Assembly: GCA_964639275.1 (NCBI GenBank)
Contig: CAZXCQ010000082.1
Span: forward strand, 1 to 22,295
Length of the DNA stretch: 22,295 nucleotides
From: CAZXCQ01 sp964639275
GTDB lineage: Bacteria > Desulfobacterota > DSM-4660 > Desulfatiglandales > Desulfatiglandaceae
Reading direction: 5' to 3'
Shown piece by piece: positions 6,385-14,181 of this stretch. Position 1 is the first letter of the stretch, and every line of letters starts with the position of its first letter. The translations under genes were made by a program, and so were the position numbers. The notes under the pieces are model-generated. The model saw only the letters and a list, made by a program, of their open reading frames with translations, was not told the DNA's origin and searched no databases.

Positions 6385-7317
6385 TCAGGGCGTAGGTCTG
6401 GGTAGAACACCCGCCCTCTCAGCAATTTGGGGGACCCGGTGTTCCCATTCGATGGCCATCAGGTGAACGCCTGCCACCCCTTCCATCTCCTTGAATTCCT
6501 CGATCTGCTCCAGGGCAATCTTGATGCCTTCTTCGGCCACTTTTCCCTTTCCAGCCCCTCTCAGGCGCTGGACGATCTCATCAGGGACGTCCATCCCCGG
6601 GACCTGCGTGGCCATATACCTGGCCATACCAACGCTTTTCATGGGGGTGACACCGGCAAGGATGTAGCATTTTTCGTGTAGCCCCATGTCCACGGCCATC
6701 TTCATAAACGCCCTAAATTTTTCCATGTTGTATATGCATTGGGTCTGGATGAAATCGGCGCCTGCCTCAATCTTTTTCGCGAGGCGATGTACGCGGAACT
6801 CAAAGGGGTCTGCAAAGGGGTTTGAGGCCGCCCCAATAAACAGTCTGGGCGGTACGTCAATCTCCTCGCCATTTAGGAATTTGCCTTCGTCGCGCATCAT
6901 CCTGACCAGGGAGATGAGCTGCATCGAATCAATGTCGTAAACATTCTTGGCCTCAGGGTGATTCCCGAAACGTTGGTGGTCACCCGAGAGGCAGAGCATA
7001 TTACGGATCCCCATGGCATAGACACCAAGGATATCACTCTGGATGGCAAGGCGATTTCTGTCACGGCAGACCATCTGGAAATTGGGCTCAACACCTTCCT
7101 GGAGCAATAGGGTGGATGCAGCCCAACTGGACATCCTGACCACTGCGGTCTGATTGTCGGTCACATTTACGGCGTCAACCATCCCTTTTAGGTGGGAGAC
7201 CTTCTCTTTGAGGTGCTCGACATTTGCGCCTTTAGGGGGCCCACATTCACCGGTAAAGGCAAAGTGACCCGCCCTTAAGACCTTTTCGAGGTTACTTCCG
7301 GATTTCAAATCAGTCAT
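6385..7317 (-). CDS. metF: 5,10-methylenetetrahydrofolate reductase, MetF-type
   Basis: This 310-residue TIM-barrel flavoprotein reduces methylene-THF to methyl-THF, the last step of the methyl branch of the Wood-Ljungdahl pathway. Family landmarks are visible: the catalytic Glu (Glu24 in FTGECGPPKG), CLSGDHQ with the conserved Asp, a GAASNPFADP segment and TQCIYN in place of the TQ(F/P)xF(D) motif. GGGAGG sits upstream of the ATG, which overlaps the metV stop by 4 bases (ATGA). It is the last gene of the hdrA-mvhD-metV-metF operon. In known MetFV systems, MetF receives electrons through MetV rather than from NADH directly. Confidence 0.92.
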   Translation of the reverse strand: MTDLKSGSNLEKVLRAGHFAFTGECGPPKGANVEHLKEKVSHLKGMVDAVNVTDNQTAVVRMSSWAASTLLLQEGVEPNFQMVCRDRNRLAIQSDILGVYAMGIRNMLCLSGDHQRFGNHPEAKNVYDIDSMQLISLVRMMRDEGKFLNGEEIDVPPRLFIGAASNPFADPFEFRVHRLAKKIEAGADFIQTQCIYNMEKFRAFMKMAVDMGLHEKCYILAGVTPMKSVGMARYMATQVPGMDVPDEIVQRLRGAGKGKVAEEGIKIALEQIEEFKEMEGVAGVHLMAIEWEHRVPQIAERAGVLPRPTP

Positions 7318-7982
7318 TGTACGAGATCCTCCCTGACACTCTTCCTGGGGCCGCCATCCCTGGCAGTGGTCCAGACCTTGGCGGGTCTTAATTCCAGGAG
7401 TTCATCCAGACGACCCTCTTCCATTTTCTTTCTGACGATCATATCCCAGATGCAATCAACCTCTCTCGAGATCTCGCACTTACCATTTGCGGAGCCGCCG
7501 CAAGGCCCGTTCAGCAGACTCTTGGAGCAGCGTGCAATGGGGCACATCCCCCCAAAATGGTGGGTGATACAGGTTCCGCATCCTGCGCACCGCTCTTCCC
7601 AGATGCCATGTTGAACCGCACCGCCAAAAAACTTGGTGTTTACGGCCGGGAAGAAACGACTCCCGGGATATCTCTCCGACAAGAACTGGGGACCCACCCC
7701 GCAGGCCATGGATAGGATGGCATCATATTGGCCCACCATGTCTTTTACCTGGTCCACATATTCAGGGTCGCACTGTCTTTCCAGTGTCTTTTCATCCACT
7801 TCCAGTACATCCCCCTGCTTTTTTCGGGCGATCTTTAAAACGGAGGCCAGGATTCCCACCTCCTTGGTGCCACCCACATTGCACACAGTGACACATCCTT
7901 TGCATCCAAGGATCAGGATCTTTCTGCAATCCTGGATCATTTCCAAGATTTCCTTGATGGGTTTTCTGTCAGCAACTATCAT
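7314..7982 (-). CDS. metV: MetV: zinc/Fe-S partner subunit of methylene-THF reductase
   Basis: This 222-residue Cys-rich protein of the 'MTHFR C-terminal' family partners MetF in acetogens and sulfate reducers. The N-terminal part has CKGCVTVCN (Cys27, 30, 34). The C-terminal part has RCAGCGTCITHHFGGMCPIA and later Cys at 132, 135, 138, 147, 152, 161, 169 and 177, enough for a zinc site and Fe-S clusters. It overlaps both neighbours by 4 bases (ATGA), so translation of mvhD, metV and metF is coupled. AAAGGGGTG precedes the ATG. Its inferred role is to bridge electrons from HdrA/MvhD to the MetF flavin. Confidence 0.9.
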   Translation of the reverse strand: MIVADRKPIKEILEMIQDCRKILILGCKGCVTVCNVGGTKEVGILASVLKIARKKQGDVLEVDEKTLERQCDPEYVDQVKDMVGQYDAILSMACGVGPQFLSERYPGSRFFPAVNTKFFGGAVQHGIWEERCAGCGTCITHHFGGMCPIARCSKSLLNGPCGGSANGKCEISREVDCIWDMIVRKKMEEGRLDELLELRPAKVWTTARDGGPRKSVREDLVQ

Positions 7983-8419
7983 TTTTCACCCCTTTGCACC
8001 GCCTTCTTGCCGTTCACCGGGCTCGGACCCAGTTCTTTGATCCTTGCCACCATCTCCCTCGCGATCTCCGCAAATCGCGGTCCTTCACCGGCAGAAAGGT
8101 TGAACATCTCCACACGTTCCGGTTCAAGCCCTATCTCCTCAAGGATCTTCTTTACATATCTTACCCGCCTTCTGGCCTTAAGGTTGCCGGTTAGAAAATG
8201 ACATTCGCCTTCAAGGCAACCTGCCACATAGACCCCGTCTGCACCGTCCTCAATGGCCTTCAGGAGGTGCAGGATATCTACACGTCCGGTGCAGGGCACC
8301 TGAATAATTCTTACTTGGCTCGGATATGAAAGTCTCATGGAACCTGCCAGGTCCGCCGCCGAGTAAGCTCAGTACTGACAGCAGAAGGCAAGTAGCCGTG
8401 GTTCAAAGTTATCTGACAT
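7979..8419 (-). CDS. mvhD: MvhD/FlpD-type iron-sulfur subunit, selenoprotein with in-frame UGA
   Basis: This 146-residue protein of the hydrogenase Fe-S subunit D family (MvhD/FlpD/VhuD) shuttles electrons to HdrA. The ATG at 8419-8417 has AGGAGG five bases upstream. The frame reads MSDNFEPRLLAFCCQY, then UGA (8371-8369, codon 17), then AYSAADLAGS and onward without another stop. Family members have CCNWCxYAGADLAG here, so the UGA replaces the third Cys and most simply encodes selenocysteine. Other conserved Cys are at 43 (VPCTGRVD), 68 and 73 (AGCLEGECHF). A hairpin follows the UGA at bacterial SECIS distance. Starting at the downstream ATG (8338) would give a 119-residue protein lacking the CC-U motif. 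Selenocysteine is known in archaeal VhuD and in some bacterial homologues. Confidence 0.9.
8334..8371 (-). promoter_or_regulatory. Candidate bacterial SECIS element in mvhD
   Basis: Just after the UGA, the mRNA can form GGACC-UGGCA-GGU(U)CC (8354-8339): a 5-bp stem with one bulged U and a 5-base loop. CUC/GAG can add an outer stem. The loop G lies about 21 bases after the UGA, and G is among the first two loop bases. This agrees with the general bacterial SECIS pattern (apical G roughly 16-37 bases from the UGA). The fold was done by eye. Confidence 0.6.
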
Positions 8420-8486
8420 GTTTCCTCCTTATCATGAACTTGCTTGATGCAACCGGATCCTGAGGTCTCGGGAATGGGAGAGGCAC

Positions 8487-11400
8487 TCAGCCAACCTGAA
8501 ACAGGGCATCGGTCTTGGCTATGATCTGTTCGTCGGTGAAGTGGTCCAACCGGATCGCCTTGCCCGGGCACTCGGCCACACAGGCACCGCAACCCCGGCA
8601 TTCGGCCGGGTCGATCACTGCATGCCCCTCTTCCCCAATCCGGGGGGCCCCATACGGACATGTCCTAACACAGGTGACACAGGCCGCACACCGGTCAGGA
8701 TCCACTGTTGCCACCACCCCACCAACAAGGATACTCTCCCTGGAGAGGATGGTCATACTCCTGGCTACGGCCGCCTTGGCCTGGGCAATGCTCTCATCCA
8801 GGGGTTTGGGGTAGTGTGCGAGACCGGCCATGAATAGCCCATCTGAGGCAAAGTCTACCGGCCTCAACTTCATGTGGGCCTCGATCAAGAAGCCCTCGTC
8901 ATTGACCGGGACCTTGAACAGCTCGCACAGTTCTTTGTTTTCGTTGGGTATGATCGCTGAAGCAAGCACCAGGAGATCGGGTGAGAGCCGGATGGCCCTG
9001 CCCAGCACGTGGTCGATGACCACCAGCGAAAGGTTGTCGGAATCATCTACCTCGGCCTGGGGCAGGTGTTCGAGGTCATACCGGATAAAGGTGATGCCTT
9101 CCTGTCTGGCCTCCCTGTAAAGGTCTTCACGAAATCCGTAAGTGCGGAGATCCCGGTATAGGATATATACATCCATCTCGGGGTTCATCTTTTTGAGGGT
9201 CCTGGCGCTCTCCAGACTATGGGTACAGCAGGTCTTGCTGCAATAGGGCCTTTCGGGGATCCTGGAACCCACGCACTGTATGAAGACCGCTGTCTTGGCC
9301 TCAGCGATGCGATGATCGCCTGACAAGATGGCCTCGTCAAGGTCCAGATGGGTAAGGACCCCGGGGTGTTCCCCATACAGGTACTCCCTGGGCCGGTACT
9401 CCTGGCCTCCGGTAGCAAAGATGGTGGCCCCATGCTCGATCAGAGTCTCCTGACCCTTTCCATTCAACCCGGCCAGGGTGGTGGTGAAGTTACCGATAAT
9501 GCCCGTGGTATCTTTAACCTTTGTTTCAAGGAAGATCTCTATATTGGCGTGTTCCCGGACCTGCTTGATAAGGCCCTGGAGATAGGGGGCCACTTCCTCC
9601 CCTTTCCAGGTGGAGCGGAGCCTTAAGGCCACTCCTCCGAGTTGTCCGGATCTCTCCACCAGATATGTCTGACAGCCCTGTTCGGCCACCCCCAGGGCCG
9701 CCTCCATACCGGCCACCCCACCTCCTATGACGAGGGCAGAATTCTTTACACCAAGGGCGATTTGCTGAAGAGGCTCTACCAGGGCGGCCTTGGCAACGGC
9801 CATACGGACCAGGTCTTTGGCCTTTTCGGTCGCATTTTCGGGATCATCCATATGGACCCAGGTGTCTTGATCCCGGATATTTGCCATTTCAAAGAGGTAT
9901 TTGTTGAGCCCGGCATCCCGGATGGTCTCTTGAAAAAGAGGTTCATGCGTACGCGGGGAGCAGGAAGCCACCACCACGCGGTTGATCCCCTTTTCCTGGA
10001 TCACCTCCTTCATCTTGTCCTGGGTATCCTGGGAGCAGGTAAACAGATTGTCCTCCACATGCACGACGTGGGGCAGGGACCTTGCATATTCCCTGACAGC
10101 GGGTACATCTGCGACCCCGCCGATGTTGATACCGCAGTTGCACACAAACACCCCGATGCGCGGTTCTTCTCCGGTGAAGTCCCGTTCCGGAGGCAGTTCC
10201 TTGGTCCGCGTCATGGTACCCCGGGCCTCCGCCAATATCTGTCCCGAATCAGCGGCGGCCGCTGAGGCCTCCATGACCGATTGGGGGATATCCTTGGGGC
10301 CCTGAAACACGCCGCAGAGGTAAATCCCTTCCCTGTTTGTCCTTACAGGCGTGAAGCTCTGTGTCTGGGCGTACTGATGCTCATTTAGTTCCACACCAAG
10401 CTTCTCGGCCAATTTTACCACATCACGATTTGGCGCCAGCCCAACCGACAAGACAACCATGTCAAAGGTCTCTTCTTTGACTTCACCCGACTCTGTGGCG
10501 TAAGCCAATCGCAGCCCGTCATTCTCTGCCGGGTCTACGGAGTGAATCCTGGACCGAATGAATCGAACCCCGCTCTCTTTCTCGGCCCTCACATAATACT
10601 TCTCAAAATCCTTTCCATAGGTCCGCATGTCCATAAAAAATATGGCCGTATCCAGATCCCGCTCACTGTGCTCCTTGGCAATGACCGCCTCCTTGATGGC
10701 ATACATACAGCATACAGCCGAGCAGTACGAGTGATCGCAACGGTTGACGTCCCTGGAGCCCACACACTGAAGCCAGGCGATCTTCTCTGGTTCTTTATGA
10801 TCAGATGGCCTTACCAGATGACCTTCATATGGACCGGAAGCAGAGAGGATTCGTTCAAATTCCATGCTGGTCACGACATTGGGATGACTCGAATAGCTAT
10901 AGGTATCATACCGGGAGGGATCAAAGGGTTGAAAGCCTGGAGAGAGGACGATTGCCCCCACATCAATGGTACGTTCGGCGGGCCTCATTTCGTGATTTAC
11001 CGCACCGGGCAGGCAGGCACTTACGCACTGATAGCACTCCGAGCAGATCCCGCATTTCAGACAGCGGCCGGCCTCGTTTCCGGCCTCTTCTTCATTGAAT
11101 CCCAGGGCGATCTCCTTGAAATTATCCTTTCTTTCCTCAATGGGAAGCCTATTCATGGGTACCCGGGGCCTTGGGGTCTCTCCCTTGGTTTCAGGCTTTT
11201 CGTAAGTCCATTCCTTTTCCCGGCCTTCCATCAGGTCGATCCCGTTTAGGTAGCGATGTATGCTCTCTGCGGCCTCTTTCCCGCATTCCACTGCTTCAAC
11301 TACCGACTTGGGACCGTGGAAGGCATCCCCACCGGCAAATAGGTCGGGGACAGGTGTCTGGAATGTGACAGGATCGGCGACCAGCCCCCCATTCTGGCTG

Positions 11401-12917
11401 ATCCGAATTTCATTGTCTTCGGCAAAGGAGAGATCCGGTGCCTGACCAATGGCAACGATCACGGTATCCCCCTCTATTGGGGTAAGTTTGCTCTCATCAT
11501 AGGTGGGGTTAAATGCACCCTGGTCATCGAAAACGGCGGTACAGTGTTTGAATTCAATACCGGATAACCTTCCCCCCTCCTGGAGAAATCTCCTGGGGCC
11601 CAGGCTGTTAACGATGGTAATCCCTTCTTCGAGTGCCTCTTCTATTTCATATTCCCACGCGGGCATTTCTTCTCGACTCTCAAGGCAGACCAGTGTGATC
11701 TCCTCAGCACCCACGCGCCTGGCGGTCAGGGCCACATCTATGGCGACGTTTCCACCACCAACAACAATCACCTTCTTCCCCACCGTCACTTTGTTTCCAA
11801 GGGCCACGTCGCGTAAAAAATCAATCCCCTTAAGAACACCGGGCAGGTCTTCTCCCTCCACATTCAGGACCCGGCTCTTATGGAGACCCGTAGCCACAAA
11901 AATGGCCTGAAAGCCATCATCCCTCAGGTCCTTGAGGGTGATGTCCTCACCAAAACTGACCCCCGTCTTGATCTCCACCCCCATGTCGCGAATGATCTGG
12001 ATTTCTGCGGCCAGTATATCCCTCGGGAGACGAAATTCAGGGATTCCCACGGCCATCATACCGCCAGCGACGGGCAGTTTTTCGAAAATGGTGGGTTGAT
12101 ACCCTTCTCTGGCAAGACAGTAGGCGGCGGTCAACCCGGCCGGCCCGGCGCCGATTATTGCGACCCTTTCCTCCCTTTTTTCCTTTATCTCCGGGACGTA
12201 GCGGGTATCGGCCGAAAGATCCAGGTCGGCCAGGAATCGGTGGAGATACTGAATGGCAATGGGTTCGTCCGTATCCCCCCTGGTACATGTCCCCTCGCAG
12301 GGATGGTGACATACGCGGCCGCATATGGCTGGAAACGGATGGGCATCCTTAAAGAGTTCCAGTGCCTCGCGGTATTTCCCCTGATTGATCAGGGCGATAT
12401 ATCCCTGTATGCTGACATGGGCAGGGCAGGTGGCCTTACATGGGGCGGTCCCTCTCTTGTCAATGGCAAAGGCGCTGGGCATGGCCTGGGGGTAGAGCTT
12501 ATAAGCGGCCTTGCGTTGGCGCAAACCTTGATCAAACTGGTTAGAGACTTCAATGGGACAAACCTTGCTGCATTCTCCGCAGGCCGTGCACTTGGCCATG
12601 TCGACAAAACGGGGGCGTTCAAGCAGCTTGACCCGGAAGTTTCCCGGTTCACCCTCGACACCGTCTATGTCGCTCATGGTCAAGAGTTCAATATTTAGAT
12701 GCCTCCCGCACTCAACCAATTTGGGTGAGATGATGCACATGGAGCAATCGTTGGTGGGAAAGGTCTTGTCCAGTTGGGCCATGACCCCGCCAATGGCCGA
12801 TTCTTTTTCAACCAGATAGACCAGATAGCCGGAATCGGCCAAATCGAGTGAGGCCTGGATACCCGCTATACCGGCCCCTACAACCATTACAGATCCCGTT
12901 GGGCTGTTTTTAACCAT
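8487..12917 (-). CDS. hdrA: HdrA-type flavoprotein, tandem fusion with GltD/NfnB-like insert
   Basis: This 1476-residue protein combines four blocks. Residues 1-120 are an HdrA FAD domain (VVGAGIAG) and a CxxCxxCxxxCP cluster (110-120). Residues about 150-560 are a GltD/NfnB-like insert with an N-terminal Fe-S region (Cys160-211), an FAD motif GAGPAG (256-261) and a second nucleotide motif VVGGGNVAIDVA (385-396) expected to bind NAD(P)H. Residues about 615-900 are a further Cys cluster (619-635) and the rest of the first HdrA (YCSAVCC). Residues 920-1476 are a full second HdrA (VFVCNCGINIGG, GGGVAG, YCSKTCC) with two C-terminal 4Fe-4S ferredoxin motifs (1410-1420, 1440-1450). The start at 12917 has GGAG upstream; a longer frame to 13019 is possible but unsupported. 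It leads the operon, 67 bases before mvhD, and probably transfers or bifurcates electrons among NAD(P)H, ferredoxin and MetFV. Confidence 0.93.
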   Translation of the reverse strand: MVKNSPTGSVMVVGAGIAGIQASLDLADSGYLVYLVEKESAIGGVMAQLDKTFPTNDCSMCIISPKLVECGRHLNIELLTMSDIDGVEGEPGNFRVKLLERPRFVDMAKCTACGECSKVCPIEVSNQFDQGLRQRKAAYKLYPQAMPSAFAIDKRGTAPCKATCPAHVSIQGYIALINQGKYREALELFKDAHPFPAICGRVCHHPCEGTCTRGDTDEPIAIQYLHRFLADLDLSADTRYVPEIKEKREERVAIIGAGPAGLTAAYCLAREGYQPTIFEKLPVAGGMMAVGIPEFRLPRDILAAEIQIIRDMGVEIKTGVSFGEDITLKDLRDDGFQAIFVATGLHKSRVLNVEGEDLPGVLKGIDFLRDVALGNKVTVGKKVIVVGGGNVAIDVALTARRVGAEEITLVCLESREEMPAWEYEIEEALEEGITIVNSLGPRRFLQEGGRLSGIEFKHCTAVFDDQGAFNPTYDESKLTPIEGDTVIVAIGQAPDLSFAEDNEIRISQNGGLVADPVTFQTPVPDLFAGGDAFHGPKSVVEAVECGKEAAESIHRYLNGIDLMEGREKEWTYEKPETKGETPRPRVPMNRLPIEERKDNFKEIALGFNEEEAGNEAGRCLKCGICSECYQCVSACLPGAVNHEMRPAERTIDVGAIVLSPGFQPFDPSRYDTYSYSSHPNVVTSMEFERILSASGPYEGHLVRPSDHKEPEKIAWLQCVGSRDVNRCDHSYCSAVCCMYAIKEAVIAKEHSERDLDTAIFFMDMRTYGKDFEKYYVRAEKESGVRFIRSRIHSVDPAENDGLRLAYATESGEVKEETFDMVVLSVGLAPNRDVVKLAEKLGVELNEHQYAQTQSFTPVRTNREGIYLCGVFQGPKDIPQSVMEASAAAADSGQILAEARGTMTRTKELPPERDFTGEEPRIGVFVCNCGINIGGVADVPAVREYARSLPHVVHVEDNLFTCSQDTQDKMKEVIQEKGINRVVVASCSPRTHEPLFQETIRDAGLNKYLFEMANIRDQDTWVHMDDPENATEKAKDLVRMAVAKAALVEPLQQIALGVKNSALVIGGGVAGMEAALGVAEQGCQTYLVERSGQLGGVALRLRSTWKGEEVAPYLQGLIKQVREHANIEIFLETKVKDTTGIIGNFTTTLAGLNGKGQETLIEHGATIFATGGQEYRPREYLYGEHPGVLTHLDLDEAILSGDHRIAEAKTAVFIQCVGSRIPERPYCSKTCCTHSLESARTLKKMNPEMDVYILYRDLRTYGFREDLYREARQEGITFIRYDLEHLPQAEVDDSDNLSLVVIDHVLGRAIRLSPDLLVLASAIIPNENKELCELFKVPVNDEGFLIEAHMKLRPVDFASDGLFMAGLAHYPKPLDESIAQAKAAVARSMTILSRESILVGGVVATVDPDRCAACVTCVRTCPYGAPRIGEEGHAVIDPAECRGCGACVAECPGKAIRLDHFTDEQIIAKTDALFQVG

Positions 12918-13103
12918 AATGTCTGTCTCCAAAATCCATTCCCGAATTCTAATATTGAAATGATATCCTGAACAAAAGATAAGCGTGTTTTCATGCCATA
13001 CCATTTGATCGAGTGTCAAGGAAAATTCTCAGGATGAGGGATGCATTATGGGCCGGGTTCCTATTGCAGTTGTGTAAAGTGTGATTATTTGATAAGATAT
13101 ATT

Positions 13104-13191
13104 GTATCAGTTTAACCTTTTTCAAAATCTACACTTTGACAGGGGAATGGGGGCTCGGAATCCCTATTCCCCTGGTTTCAAGGGGCTAGAC
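13104..13191. repeat. Dispersed intergenic repeat, copy B (reverse)
   Basis: Its reverse complement aligns with copy A: AGGGATTCCGAGCCCCCATT in the core, a TGTAGATTTTGAAAAAGGTT flank, and a GATAC end. The hairpin arms are AGGGGAATGGG and CCCTATTCCCCT. It sits in the divergent region between hdrA (minus) and the zinc-ribbon gene (plus). On the minus strand it offers TTGAAA then TATATC at 18-base spacing, a weak promoter candidate for the hdrA operon. The rest of 12918-13296 shows no gene. Confidence 0.72.
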
Positions 13192-13296
13192 TATTATGAC
13201 ACATCTATTTTTTGGAGGAACCGCGGCGTTGATGGGGTGAACCATGTCCGGGTGCCACACGGCCGGGGTATCCAAAGACAGGAAGGGATTGAGTGA

Positions 13297-13638
13297 ATGC
13301 CTATTTATGAGTACCATTGCACCGGCTGTGACAGTCAGTTTCAAAGCCTGGTCATGAACAGGGGAGAGGAAAAGAATCTTGTGTGCCCCGGATGCGGTGG
13401 GGCCGAGCTAAAAAGACTTATCTCCAGGGTGGCCTATCATGTATCAGAGAGCGATCGTCTGGCGGCCTATGATCCCGAGTCCCGCCACGATGACAGCTTT
13501 TACCGGGACACCCGCAACATCGGGCTTCATGCCAAAAAGCGGGCGCAGGAGATGGGGGTGGATCTGGGAAGCGGCTTTGAGGCAAAGCTGGACAAGCTAA
13601 GGACCGATCCCGGGAGTGTCTTGAAAGACAGCGAGTAA
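13297..13638 (+). CDS. FmdB-family zinc ribbon protein
   Basis: This 113-residue protein begins with the characteristic MPIYEYHCTGC and has two Cys pairs (Cys8/11 and Cys30/33, the second in LVCPGCGG) that form a zinc ribbon. The C-terminal half is charged and variable. The family is often annotated as FmdB/CxxC zinc ribbon and has been suggested to be regulatory, but its role is not settled. GGAAGGGA precedes the ATG. It opens the plus-strand group running into ppdK; no direct functional link is evident. Confidence 0.88.
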   Translation: MPIYEYHCTGCDSQFQSLVMNRGEEKNLVCPGCGGAELKRLISRVAYHVSESDRLAAYDPESRHDDSFYRDTRNIGLHAKKRAQEMGVDLGSGFEAKLDKLRTDPGSVLKDSE

Positions 13639-13663
13639 TCATCGACCCGAGAGGTGGGTTGTT

Positions 13664-13987
13664 ATGCGCAGGGAAGGAGAGGTGGTCCTGGTTTATTATC
13701 AGGATCAACCAACGGTTTATGCCCGTATTGAATCTATTGAGCCTGACATCAAAAAGGGCTGGTTTCTGGCCACCCTTCTGATACTCACCGTGCCTGCCCG
13801 GACGGTTACCTGGATTCTCCGTGAGGCCTATATCGACGGAGAGCCATTTACAATGGGGGGCATACCCGTCCGGCTGGAAGAGGTCAAGAAGGCTGCGATC
13901 AAGAGAGAAGCGGAGGCATCTGAGAGCTCCGGGAGTAAAGGGGGCATGGGAAAGGCGGGAAGGGTCCTTCCTTTTCGGAAGCCCTAA
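13664..13987 (+). CDS. Conserved-looking hypothetical protein (107 residues)
   Basis: The N-terminal part has alternating hydrophobic strands (MRREGEVVLVYYQDQPTVYA, then RIESIEPDIKKGWFLATLL), then WILREAYIDGEPFTMGGIPV, and a Lys/Glu/Ser/Gly-rich tail. This suggests a small beta-rich soluble domain. Similar proteins seem familiar from Desulfobacterota genomes, but no function is known to me. The ATG has GAGAGGTGG upstream. It lies 25 bases after the zinc-ribbon gene and 16 bases before the next small gene, probably in one transcript with ppdK. Confidence 0.75.
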   Translation: MRREGEVVLVYYQDQPTVYARIESIEPDIKKGWFLATLLILTVPARTVTWILREAYIDGEPFTMGGIPVRLEEVKKAAIKREAEASESSGSKGGMGKAGRVLPFRKP

Positions 13988-14003
13988 TCGGGGGCTGGCT
14001 GCA

Positions 14004-14171
14004 ATGGGAAAAATGCAGAAACTAGCAATACGCCTTGTCCTCTCGGTGGTGTTTGCCTTTATTGTGACGCGGTTGTTTTTTCACAATATGGCCACGACCA
14101 AGGTCCTGGGATTGGCCCTGGTGTTTTTTGGTCTGGCCTATCTGTTTGAATATTTAAGAAAACAGGACTGA
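14004..14171 (+). CDS. Small two-helix membrane protein (55 residues)
   Basis: The frame from ATG 14004 encodes two hydrophobic helices (about 5-22, with IRLVLSVVFAFIVTRLFF; and about 30-48, with VLGLALVFFGLAYLFEYL) and a basic C-terminus, RKQD. The 13821 start of the longer open frame lies inside the preceding gene and is not credible; ATG 14013 is an alternative. Only a weak ribosome binding site (GGGGGCTGG) is visible. It ends 10 bases before ppdK. No family is recognised. Confidence 0.65.
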   Translation: MGKMQKLAIRLVLSVVFAFIVTRLFFHNMATTKVLGLALVFFGLAYLFEYLRKQD

Positions 14172-14181
14172 GGAGACCAAG

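Noticed and set aside
7979..8338. mvhD as a 119-residue gene or as a pseudogene with a nonsense mutation
   Set aside because: The region upstream of 8338 has a perfect ribosome binding site and conserved MvhD sequence. The only stop is a UGA at a Cys position followed by a hairpin, which fits selenocysteine better than decay.
9642..12698. Several long plus-strand open frames (for example 9642-10265, 10542-11249, 11880-12698)
   Set aside because: All are antisense to the clearly real hdrA gene; they arise from its codon bias and match no family.
12991..13019. TTGACA on the minus strand at 13019-13014 as the hdrA promoter
   Set aside because: No acceptable -10 box lies 16-18 bases downstream. 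A sigma54-like GG/GC pair nearby has the wrong spacing (11 instead of 10).
13102..13296. 64-residue open frame ahead of the zinc-ribbon gene
   Set aside because: It lies across dispersed repeat copy B and has no ribosome binding site or family resemblance.
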